NCBI RefSeq assembly: GCF_963422355.1
Contig: NC_085103.1
Coordinates: 541,682 to 605,681, forward strand
Direction of reading: 5' to 3'
Length of the DNA stretch: 64,000 nt
From: Corticium candelabrum
Taxonomy: Eukaryota > Porifera > Homoscleromorpha > Homosclerophorida > Plakinidae
The notes beneath the pieces were generated by a model, which was not told the DNA's origin, searched no databases, and was given only the letters and a program-made list of their open reading frames with translations. The translations under genes and the position numbers were made by a program. Shown one piece after another: positions 34,001 through 51,354 of this stretch (within the stretch, counting starts at the first letter, position 1; the number at the start of each line of letters is the position of its first letter).

Positions 34001-34480
34001 AATAGTGGAGTAAAGAAGGAACAGAGAATAGGTGACCGAGATCTTCATCGACCAGGTGACATTTATCATCCTGATTTACCAACGGAAAACCTGCTTTCTT
34101 TGACATAACTGTTAGAAATTCCCTCCAACCCAGCTACATCGTTGCCACTGCAACCAGTACTGGTGCCGCCACATTGGCGGGTGAAATGGAAAAAGATGCC
34201 TACCATGATGATATCGTTGCTGCTGCTGCTGCTGGCGGAGAGCTCTTCCCTCTGGCTTTGGAGACCCTAGGTTATTGGACACCTTCAAGCTTGAAGATCC
34301 TAAAGATTATCGCGTTGAAAACTACCACCTGTAACACAACATCCCTTCTCAAGCCTTCCAGAACCTCATTGAACAATTATCTGTGAAACTCTGGTTATTT
34401 AGTGCTCGTTTAGTGCACGGTTGTATGCAACTGCATTCTTCTAGTGACTCTCTTTGGGACTTGCTCACTTAGTGTATATT
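31021..34480 (+). mobile_element. RLE-type non-LTR retrotransposon (LINE), degraded
   Basis: Contains N-terminal zinc-finger remnants, a reverse transcriptase and a C-terminal CCHC/restriction-like endonuclease region, broken by stops and frameshifts. Inverted copies of repeat family X flank it on both sides: left copy ending at 31020, right copy starting at 34641. Its own 5' and 3' ends were not defined; A-rich sequence near 34505 may be the tail. Confidence 0.75.
31131..34386 (+). pseudogene. LINE polyprotein remnant: zinc finger, reverse transcriptase, RLE endonuclease
   Basis: Read in order across frames: a Cys-rich N-terminus (CQCSSASCPIC; then HGHRLCSDCGFAYGKRFVYC); IPRSVRPLFATVLAAEL...FSTLAKCVL; and SPGFSKLRAQHL. 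The reverse transcriptase follows with GGFRPIAVGEVLRRL, a KNDFNEC block carrying the first Asp, GVQQGDPLGPLLFSL near 32850, and LWYLDDGSL with both catalytic Asp at about 32934-32960. The thumb region is near 33300-33450. The C-terminus has CVCGHIIDQFGDHALSC (CCHC motif), HRPGDI and LALETLGYW, as in R2/NeSL/Utopia-like elements with a restriction-like endonuclease. Several stops and frameshifts make it inactive. Subfamily not assigned. Confidence 0.8.
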
Positions 34481-34640
34481 GATGTTTCACACACATGTGT
34501 GTGTAAAAAAAGTAAATCATAGATATTTCTTTTCGCCAGTGTAAACGTACTCTCCACCTTTCAGGTACTTAGTTACTGCAAGTGTTTGTAAACTATATTA
34601 TATATCTAGTACAGTAACACAACCAATACAATTATAATTA

Positions 34641-35184
34641 ACTAGATACATGCCCCGTCTTCAGTACAGGCAAGATACTGTAGAGCTCTGACAGAAGACG
34701 CAGTCTGAGCGTGCGTGGATACATCATGTGCAATCTTTAAACTGTTGCGGGTTCCCGGATGTCCCGACTGAATTCGAATCTTGCTATTCTCGCTTTTTCG
34801 GTAGAAATCGTCACATTCCTCATGTAGTGCTCTGTGTAGGAAACATGTAGATTGGATTCGGTACTAATGCAATCAGAATTTGGAGAAAATTTTTAAACGC
34901 AAGCGCTAGAAGAGTAGCTTCAATTGGCAAGACATCTTCGCAGTCGCTCAAAGCATTGCAAAGGATGAAGACACGTAAAGTCTACAAAGGACTGGCGCAG
35001 GCATGTGTTCGAATGAACTGGAAGGTGTAGTGTGTGTCATCGAAACATTTTACACAGGGGACAACCCCTCAAGAAGAGACCCTGTGCAATTGTTTTTGAA
35101 TTTTTATGCAAATCTTCCCCTTTGCATGCCGGGTGTGCGTTCCAGTTTTTGTTGCAAACGGACTAAAGACGTGGTCGCGTATCA

Positions 35185-35248
<64 letters not shown>

Positions 35249-35255
35249 ATTTGAG
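34641..35255 (+). repeat. unknown repeat family X, copy 2 with (CA)n tail
   Basis: Starts ACTAGATACATGCCCC and continues through FPDVPTEFESCYS and FGRNRHIP coding traces. It reaches GGATTCGGTACTAATGC and ends in a ~55-bp CA array followed by GACAATTTGAGC. The same CA-plus-GACAATTTGAGC end closes copy 3, so the array belongs to the family's 3' end. Oriented opposite to copy 1. Confidence 0.8.
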
Positions 35256-36384
35256 CATTCTATATACTACTAGCTCATCATCCCGTTCTCTGCACAGGCA
35301 GATTTGATATTAATATTACTAATGGTTAGTAAATTTCTATTATTATTAGTTGCCAATTAATTTATCGTTGTATGCATTCATGAAGTATATAATTAGCAGC
35401 CCCTGACAGAATTCTCATATTAATTAATTTAACGTTGTATGTAAATTTATATGTTGTTGCAAGAGTATCACGTTCTAATTTATCATGAAATGTATCTCTG
35501 AAGAATTATCAGTCGGACAGAATTCTCATGAAGAATTTCGTTCAAAGTTATATCCTGGTCAATGGTATTACGCCCTGAGACTATTGATTGTAAATGTAAG
35601 GGAGTGTCCCCTTTTCAAAATCCTGTTGATAGAATTATTGATTGTTAGTTAATATCCCATTGATGACAAATAATGTAACTGAGTGTCTTGTTTTAAAAAT
35701 CCTGTTGATTGGATTATTGATTGGTAGTATCCCGTTGAAGCCATTTCGACAGTCCCATTGAACGACACGCTACTTCAAATCGTTGCTGACGTTGCGAGAA
35801 ACAGGAGTATCGAACTTGGCATCAATTCGAAGCGAATCTCTTTTGGAAATATATCAGAGCAACAGGAACTTGGAAGACACGTACAGATATGTGCTCACTC
35901 AGATAATCTGTTCCCCGTCTATATACCAAGTCACGACTCGTCTGGCTCTCGCCATTTCAACAGTCCCGTTGAACATCGTCACTTTGAGGACATCGCTGGC
36001 GTTGCGTGGAACAGGTGCTTCGAACGTGGCAGCTCCTCGATGAATGTAGACGGGCAAACGACTGTGTTTTTTTTCAAGACCCAGATATATGCAAACATAT
36101 ATTCCCTTTTCCGATGTCGCCCACAATAAACGACACACTCCGTGCGTACCGTCAAACGTTGGGAATGGGCAGTCTAAATTCGGTGGAGATCCGATTGGCC
36201 GTTACGGAGATATTTGCGTGCGAGAAGAGACGGGTTCAATCGGCAGGAAATTGCGTCATCACTGGAGAAGTCCGGAAGATGACGGGAAAGCTTCACTTTC
36301 GACCTCTATGGATTCGGCGTGCGCAAGCCAATTCGGTGGAGATCAGACTTGCCCCTCTTGGAGATTCTAGATCATTAGTAATAT
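35256..36384. other. intergenic block of short diverged direct repeats
   Basis: Three repeat pairs are visible. TGTAA(G/C)(G/T)GAGTGTC...TGTTGAT...ATTATTGATTG(T/G)TAG recurs at 35592 and 35672 (81 bp apart). TTC(G/A)ACAGTCCC(A/G)TTGAAC...GAACAGG recurs near 35747 and 35955. AATTCGGTGGAGATC recurs near 36178 and 36330. Open frames over them are not recognisable genes. Confidence 0.5.
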
Positions 36385-38391
36385 GGCTGGACCACTGCAT
36401 TGATTTAGACACGCCTAGGATATTCGTAAGGCACCTGTTATGAATTGTTTCTACACGTCTTGTTGCTTCTTTTTTGGTGCACTAAGCCTCTGACCAGTAG
36501 AATAATATTCCAAGAACTATAGCCTTTTAAATTAGTCTTTGTTTCAATAGACAGGTTTCTGTCCATAAAGATTGAATATCGTAAAATTCCAAAAGCTCTG
36601 GAAGCTCTGCCAATCCTTTCTTCTATATCCCTGTTAACTTCACCTTGACATTCAATAATTGAGCCCAAGTATTTAAAGTTGCTAACAACTTGTATCTTTA
36701 ATGATAATAGGCATCGACTCCCACTCATCCTCCAATTTCACTCCAGCCACTAACAGCTTGGTTTTGTGGATGCTCATTTTCAGTCCCCATTCTTCAGTTA
36801 CCTTATCAAGAATATGAGCTGCCTCTTCTATGCCTGCTCTCGTTGTGCTCACTACAGCAGCATCATATGCAAATAAAAGTTCAGTCACAACCAGTTTGGA
36901 AAGATTTCTTGTTCTCTCTCCCACCAGTTTACCGCTACATTTATACAATATTTCAACACCTAGATCTTGACAACGCTTTCTCCATTCTAGAATGACCAAA
37001 TTGAAGTATAGGTTAAGAGTTGGTGCTAGTGTACATTGTTGCCTTAAATCGTTTTGAACAAAAAAATTATCTGTAACACCACCATTCACTACCACTTCTG
37101 ACTCCATTCCATCACGCAATGACTTCACCAAATTCACCAACACTAATGGAATGCCATACTTTTGCAAGACAAGGCAAGGAGCATCCCTGGGAATTGAGTC
37201 GTAAGCTTTTCGTAAATCCACAAATAACATGAAAACTTTGGTGATTTTGTTCCCTAGCTTTTTCTACCAGTTGCCTGGCACAAAATATCATGTCTAGACA
37301 TCCTCTTCCAGACCGTAAGCCACACTGAGAGTCTGGGAGAAGGTCTTCCACCACACTTTGTAATCGTTTCTGAATAAATTTAGCAAACAGTTTACCAACT
37401 ACGTCTAACTAACTGATTCTCCCCCAGTGTTGTTACAATGTGACAAATCATCTCTTTTAGGTATTGGGATTAAAACAGCATCTTTCCATTCCTGATGTAC
37501 ATTTTGTTCCATCCAAACTGTTTGAATAAATGTAGTACATAAACAAACATGTTGTCATCCAAATATTTTACCATTTCCGGCAGAATTATGTTCTTGCCAC
37601 CAGCTTTATTACCACTTATGCTATCAACAGCATCTAAAAGTTCATCTTTTGAAGGTGTTTCTCCTAGCTCTTTCCTGACCTGATGTTGCTCTGTTGATTG
37701 AATGACGGACATATTGAATCTGCTTTGCAAATTTAGAACACTATGAAAATGATCTCGCCATCTCTGAAGTGTTTCTTCTTTATTTGTGCATAGTTGGCCA
37801 TTTTCTTTCCTGATTATCTTTGAACGTGTTGGTTGTAAGCCTGCTCTACCTGATCGGATCTCCCTGATTGCCTTCAAAGCCCCTTTTCCTGCCAGTCCTT
37901 TTTCAACTTCTCGCTCAATCTGACATGCCTTCTGTTGAAACCACGAATTTTTAGCTTGTCTAATTGCAGCAGCCACTGCTTTTCTCTGCGATACATACTG
38001 CCGGCAATCAACGTGGTAGTTGGTGGTTAACCATCTTGCAAACAGATAATTACGTTTGTGATCAAGGGCTGTAACTTGGTGTAAATTTCTGCAAACCAAT
38101 CAGGCTGTTTGCATGACTCCAAGCCAAGAATTTTCTCAGCTGCTTGGTTCACACTACTCTTAATCATACCCCACTTCTCAATTCCCGTCATATGATCACA
38201 CCATTTGCTTGATAGAACATCACGAGCAATTGTATTGTAGCCATCTTGTACAGATGGGTATCGCAAATCATTAAAACTTTATAACGTCTCTTAGTCTCAA
38301 ATTCAGCAGATTGTTGGACTGACCACAAATTGCTTCGAGCCCAACTCAAACAACAATCAACCTCACGTAAAAAATCAAAATTTGAGACTAC
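36385..38391 (-). pseudogene. APE-type LINE reverse transcriptase fragment
   Basis: Read right to left across frames: an Arg/Lys-rich pre-RT region, then LLPDSQCGLRSGRGCLDM, VDLRKAYDSIPRD with the first catalytic Asp, and CTLAPTLNLYF. Next are ELLFAYDAAVVS, where family members have FADD (one catalytic Asp is Tyr here), then FKYLGSII, RIGRASRAFG, and finally HNRCLTNILGV near 36400. The order and motifs are those of jockey/RTE/CR1-like LINEs common in invertebrates. The endonuclease part is missing: the 5' side stops at a CA/GT array. The 3' end is also cut. Inactive. Confidence 0.85.

Positions 38392-38452
<61 letters not shown>
38392..38452. repeat. (CA)n microsatellite
   Basis: About 60 bp of pure CA directly at the 5' limit of the LINE fragment to its left. 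Confidence 0.95.
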
Positions 38453-38455
<3 letters not shown>

Positions 38456-38599
38456 GTGGAGTGAGTGGTCGACACGACCAAGCTCATTTATGGCTCTGAC
38501 TATGTTTCCAAAGACCAATGTGTGCTGTGCAGGAGCATTACAAACATTGCAAGTAAAGTTGCCACTCTTAGAGAATACAACAGTCTTCCATTCCTGATT

Positions 38600-39975
38600 T
38601 ATTGTTGAAGTACTTCCAAATGTTGGTCTTCAAAGAGTTCTAAGGACTTTTGGCAATAAGATCTCCACAGAGATCTGTCTGACGCATAACATTCCCAGTT
38701 GGATACATCAATATCACAAGATTTCAAATTGGATCTAATGTGTCTTTAAAGCACAATTTCTGACCTCCTGCTGTTCTAAACCTTCCTTCAGCTGACCATA
38801 AAACACTGCCTTTGGGATTCTATCATCTTTCATTCAAACAAGATGGCCGCACCATCGAAGTTGAGCTTGCAGTACAGGGCATAATTTATCCAGTATCGCA
38901 TCCCAGTTTGAGAGTCAATTCTTGTATGTCGTGAAAGAAAGTCAGGTACGTGTCGCATAAACTGTGATGCAGAATCAGAATGTCACATCCAAGTACAGTA
39001 GGAGTCTACTTGAAAACCTCATAACGGTGCACCCTTGCCTAGCAAAGTGGTGAGAGGATACTATATATATTTTTATAGGCATTGGCTATTGTTACGATAT
39101 TGTATATACTAATAAATCTTCATTCAATTATGAACCATTTCTACTTGAGTGGTCATGCTGTGCACTACATGAAACTAAAGCACATTAGCAGAACTCCTGC
39201 TGAAACTATCATCTCATTAGCAGAAGGGATGGCAGAAACTTGAAACATAATAGCTATTGAGACTTCCAATGTAACTACCTGACAAGGTAAAAAGGAACAG
39301 AAGTAAGTAACAGTGTAGTCAATGTACTTGCACTTCTATGTATAGTAGCTAATGTCGAAGGTCAACACCAACTAAAATAACAAACAATCATGCAATGTGT
39401 AGTTGCATGGGACCTTTCCAATGTAAAGGTCGACACAAACAGCACTGTCAACAGAAACGCAGGAAGTACAAACAGCACAGCTTTTCCACACAAACTTGCG
39501 CCAGTAGACTAGAAAAGCATGAACTGTCTGGGTATTTAGTTAATTAATTAATTAAAGGCTTTGTTTTGCAAAAATATGGCTGCGACGAAATTTTGCATTA
39601 CTGCTAGTCAAGTTGCAATTTGTGTAGCAATACTGCTACGCAAAGAAGAAAAATAAATTATGCCCTGAGTAGCAAAGCCTCAATTTCAGGCATGTTGCAT
39701 TTCTTTAAAACCTCTGCATTGGGTACCATGTCTTGCCATTTGATATTGGCAATTCTGCGAAGACATCACATGTGAAATTGGTTGAGTTTTCGTCTATATA
39801 GTGTGCAGGTCTCACAGCCATAAAGTACAGTGGTGATTACGACAGCTTCATAAACTTTGACCTTAGTGGCTGTGGTAATGTAATGCCATGTTCATTCCAA
39901 AAGCGTCTAGTGATAATGACAAAAGCAGCACCAGCTCTACTCAGATGAATTGAAATTTCATCATCAACAACAAGG
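38600..39975 (-). pseudogene. second APE-type LINE fragment, 3' half, interrupted
   Basis: At 39965-39670 the minus strand reads LSRAGAAF, then TKVKVYEAVVITTVLYGCET, the post-RT block of the same LINE type as the fragment at 36385-38391. The next family block, LRWCGHLV with KDDRIPKAVFYGQLKEG, lies at about 38880-38800. Some 750 bp between (roughly 38910-39655) has no LINE match, so it may be an insertion. The 5' side again abuts a CA/GT array (39984-40070). Stops and frameshifts throughout. Confidence 0.7.
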
Positions 39976-39983
39976 TTTTGAGG

Positions 39984-39984
39984 C

Positions 39985-40070
<86 letters not shown>
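39984..40070. repeat. (CA)n microsatellite
   Basis: About 85 bp of CA at the 5' limit of the second LINE fragment. Confidence 0.95.
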
Positions 40071-40071
<1 letters not shown>

Positions 40072-40590
40072 CACAACACATTCCAAATAGTCATGCCACA
40101 AATCAAGTGCAGCTTGAGTACTCTATTCGCCCACTGCCAGTCACGTCACTTTTACAAAATTCCGTGTTTTATGAGTCATAGCTGAAACTGCTATCATTAA
40201 TGAAGCTAACGATTGCAATCTAAACATTTCATAACTCTAGCTAGGTGGCAACAGATGTTGTACAACTACAGAACTTACAACTTTAGAGCACATACGGAAA
40301 TCACATATCACGTCTTGTAACTACAAATAGAAATTAGAACTACTAGTATATAGAATTATTTTGTTGGCAAACTATATGGTAACGATACAACATCATTTTC
40401 AGTTGCAATGAAATGCTCATAGATTATTTTTCACCATTAATTAACAGATAGTACCTTAGATGTGTTTTTTCCTGTGTGCCTTCATCCACCAAACGTCCTT
40501 CTTTCCTCTGCTTTTCTCTCATCATTCTCTTCAAGTCCTGCAAACGAACCGCCATTTTGGACAGCAATCGTAGTAGGAAACGGACTCCCG

Positions 40591-40640
40591 TATATAAAAG
40601 ACAGTCCCGTATTATCGACTCTTTTCTTCCCATCACATCT
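40591..40640 (+). promoter_or_regulatory. TATA box and pyrimidine-rich start of the PCBP-like gene
   Basis: TATATAAAAG at 40591-40600 is followed about 22-30 bp later by CTCTTTTCTTCCCATC (about 40618-40633). This resembles a TATA promoter with a 5'-TOP-like start, though a TOP role is only inferred. A likely non-coding first exon ends at the CAG/GTAAGG donor at 40713/40714 and joins an acceptor at 41093. Confidence 0.5.
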
Positions 40641-41126
40641 CTTCCTCGCTGTTCCGCTTTCCTTCACGAATTTTTCCTTACTTCTTGTCTTTCTCTATTT
40701 CATCCAACCCCAGGTAAGGGTGTCACTGAGTTCTTGGTGTGATGTTTACGCTGGGATACGCTGTTTACTGCAACGAGATACCGCGGAGAGCGAGACAATG
40801 TGATGTTGAAATAACTGGCAACGTTAGCTGCGCAGTAGGCTCAGTCTCGCTTAGAAGGCACGACTGACATGTAAGTATCTTCCTACTCGGACTTTGTAGG
40901 CGTTTTATTTAGTTATCGCTTCCGTTGCTCGAAAGAGGCAGTGTTCGATGCCGTTTTACTATCTACGCCGTTTGGAATTGATTGAATGCGTTGTCCAGCT
41001 TTGATTTCGATGCAAACCTGAAAGATAGGTAGCAAGTGTCGGGTGTGTGGTCACACTATGTTGTAGTTACTTCTGTGCTTTCTGATTGGACAGGCACGAC
41101 TTTCGGCTGCTCTGTGAAGAGTCGGT

Positions 41127-48239
<7,113 letters not shown>

Positions 48240-49450
48240 CTAAGAGATATGAACTTGTTCGCCTTGTGTGTCTTTTGTAAGTGATGAAGGGTTTCTAGTG
48301 TATGAAATGTAAGTGTGAGGTATTGGTGATGAGTGAATGAGCTATTATATTATTATTACTGGCGCTTCTACTTGTGGCTTATAGATCTTATTGAACTAAA
48401 GTGGTGTTTCTCTAATAAGAAATTGACTGCTTGTAACATTTAGAATTCAATGGTTTATGTTGTAAGTTGAAGTTCCTCTACCCTTTGGTAAGTACTGTAG
48501 AGGCATTAAACACATCTTGTTCATTAGTTTGCACTAACACACTAATAGTAGTAATTACTACTGGTTTAGGTATACATGTTGTTAGTTGCTGATGCCAATC
48601 ACCCACCCACCCTGCCTGTACCATCAGCTGTTCTGGAGTGACTAGAATGGTGTGGCTACGTGAGAAAACTAGACTAGTGCCTCATGGCAATCTCTGTTTT
48701 CTGATACAACAAAACATACTCTTTGATTGTCTCATGTGCATTGACTTGAATTGACACTACTTCTTTAGCAAGATAATGTCCACTTTTAGTAAGAGATTGT
48801 GGATACTCAGACTGAGACTCAGACCCAAGGTATGCAGTGTTTTCCTAAGTGCCCCTATGTGCAACCACTACTGTTTGTCATTTGACTCATCACGTGACCA
48901 AGAAGTTTGGTTTAATTAACAGCTGTTTCTTCTCCAGATATGACTTTGTAGCCTACAAGTCAGGTGGTGACGGTAGTCCCATCAAATCATTACTAGTCTC
49001 CTAACTGTGACTGTTACAGTACCAGCTAAATATAATGCACTTGGTTATCCTTTTATTAATTGCCACGAATATCCCCTCTGTGTTTTCCACTTATTCGAAC
49101 CGTTTTAGTTGAAGTCAAAATTTGTCAGAGGAGGAGCTAAAACAGGCTCATCAGTTGATTTATAGTCTCTTCCTTCTGTTCTGCAACTTCGTAACTATAC
49201 GGTTCTGAGTTGAAAACCAGCCTCTTACATTCTGCAGTTCTGTACGATTTGAAATTGTATCAGTTGCCATTTTGTATCAAGGTCGTCTACATCTACATGC
49301 TTGGTCCTAGGCATCAACCACCTAATCGTTCATTTCATCGTTTTTGTCGGTTTCGGTATGAGATACGGAACCAATTTACCAAGACAACTTTAAAAGTATC
49401 GAGTGAGTGTGTACCAGTAATTACTGGTACTGTACTGTTACAAATGGTGA
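48240..49450. other. 3' flank of the PCBP-like gene, nothing further recognised
   Basis: Contains the probable 3' UTR and AT-rich intergenic sequence. No open frame with a recognisable domain. Confidence 0.5.
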
Positions 49451-49455
49451 AGCAG

Positions 49456-49830
49456 TAAGTGCTAAATCCTCGGCTGCAACCTTAGGTATCCACCTTGACT
49501 CTGTGCCAGAGCCAATCAAGAGCGTGAGAAGGGGCTGGACACGTTGACTGGCACGTGGGATTGTCAACATTTGATAGCTGTTAGCACGCAAAGACATCAT
49601 CACATCGACTAGCACGCTAATTAGCACCAGTGATAATAATGAGCGCATGCTCTGCATTCCAATTGTCCAACCGTCTATTCAATCACTGCTCCATATGAAA
49701 CACTACTCTAACCTTTCTGGGGTTAGCTAATCAGCCCAATGAAAGCGTGAGAAGAGGCTGGACACATTGAGTAGCCCGTGGGAGTTTTGACATTCGATAG
49801 CCATTGGATATCCAGTGACAGGGATGCAGG
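49456..49830. repeat. MITE Y-like end plus ~90-bp direct repeat pair
   Basis: GTGCTAAATCCTCGGCTGC at 49459 resembles the family Y terminus (GTGCTAAACCCTCGGCTG at 55058). Behind it, AGCGTGAGAAG(G/A)GGCTGGACAC(G/A)TTGA...CATT(T/C)GATAGC(T/C) occurs at about 49520-49600 and again at about 49743-49805, 223 bp apart. Confidence 0.55.
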
Positions 49831-51340
49831 ATGCCGCACGTAGGCACACCTTGACTTGACATGTAGGATACCATGTGAGCAAAGGAGCAAGACAGCAAGG
49901 GTAAAAAACACGCTTAGTGGCTAATGCATCAAATGAGTGCAAAGCTTTGACACACTATGACATTACATTTCTACTAGTGCATACATTGTATTAGCACTTC
50001 GTCAAATTGCTTGGCACATTTGGTACAAGTGCTTATTGTCCTTGCTGCTTGCAGCAGCTTGTGTATGTACGCCTTCTATATGTTCCATTAAGCTGTCCCG
50101 CTACAGTACCCATGCACGACGAGAATGTGGGGAAGTTTGGCATTAGGCCTCAAGTGAGTGGTTTGTCTTGGTAGTTAGTATGTTTTTGTATATATCTCGA
50201 CACTTTCTAAGTGCTGAGCTGGATTGCAACACTTGATCTATTTAGAAAAGATTTGTCTGCTATGGGGATAGACGCAGTTGCTAAAATGGTAGGTATCTCT
50301 CTGTGTATCTCTTTATAGGTATGTTTTTGGTTGGTGTGGATGTTTTTGGTATGTCTTCTGTTCGTATTTCTCTCTTTTGCTACACATGTCTTGTTAGATC
50401 TCTGTTGCTGTGTTCTCTTTTCATATTTACCTAAGTTTCTGGTTGGTATAGGTTTCTGTTGTATGCATATGCATCTGTTCATATCATGGCCGGCAGAGCA
50501 CTCCATCCATGGGTGGGCCAGGTCTTGCGTGGCCAAGGCCAGCCTACAGTGAACATAACTATTAATTAATCTATTTAATCACTTGAACCAATATTTCCGG
50601 AAGTTTTCGGCAAAATTCCATTGAGGAAGTCCCTTTTCAAATTTGGGTAAGGCATGGCCCACCTGGCCCACCCTGCTCTGCTGTCTTTGCATATTAATCT
50701 GTTTGCATGTAGCTGGTTGATATGGCTTGCCCATTTTGCAGCACTATGATCTACTGATAGATATAGAGCACTATGCTTGTGGAGGTGCATGAGTGTAATA
50801 ATCAGAATGTTTGAGAGTCCTTACATTGGTTGTTTGCAAAAGAACTGCAATTGGCTCGAAAACCTTTAACTTATCAGAGAAAGCTGTAATAGACATAGAC
50901 AAAGGGCTTTCTGAATTTGGATGTGTAGGAGTTATGTTCGAGAGAGTTTCAGCAAATTTGGTTGGTTGTGTGGTATAATATAGTTTCTAGATTTATATCC
51001 TGGGAATACAAACAACTACAGTAGGTTTGTACCTAAGTCTGTACTGGCTGCACCAACAGTACAGTCTTTGTGTATGCATTCCATCGGGCTCCAGGTTGCT
51101 AGAGATTGCATTTGTAGGCTTTTCTTTTTGGTCATTGGTCTTACTTCTTTGAGGTGTGTTACGACAGTTTATTCTGTTTTTGTTTTTCTATGGGGCTTGT
51201 TTGATAGCAACTCGCATGGTGGTTTGATTGTTTTTGTGTGCGCGGAGTTGTATGGTACATAGCACAATTGATCGATGCATCTAATATGGTTCATGAGGTC
51301 CTTTGTATATGAACCTCAGCATTGCTATTGAATTTGTATA
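49831..51340. other. intergenic, no recognised gene
   Basis: Short exon-like pieces at 50108-50152 and 50263-50288 have splice-like borders but do not join in phase. Nothing else supported. Confidence 0.35.
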
Positions 51341-51354
51341 GACAACCTCGAATT

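Noticed and set aside
31005..34656. Terminal inverted repeats of a DNA transposon around the LINE
   Set aside because: The arms belong to a family that also occurs alone at 56 kb with a CA tail, so they are not simple transposon ends; kept as an open question instead.
50108..50288. Two small exon-like pieces on the plus strand
   Set aside because: Borders look splice-like, but the pieces do not join in phase and show no domain.
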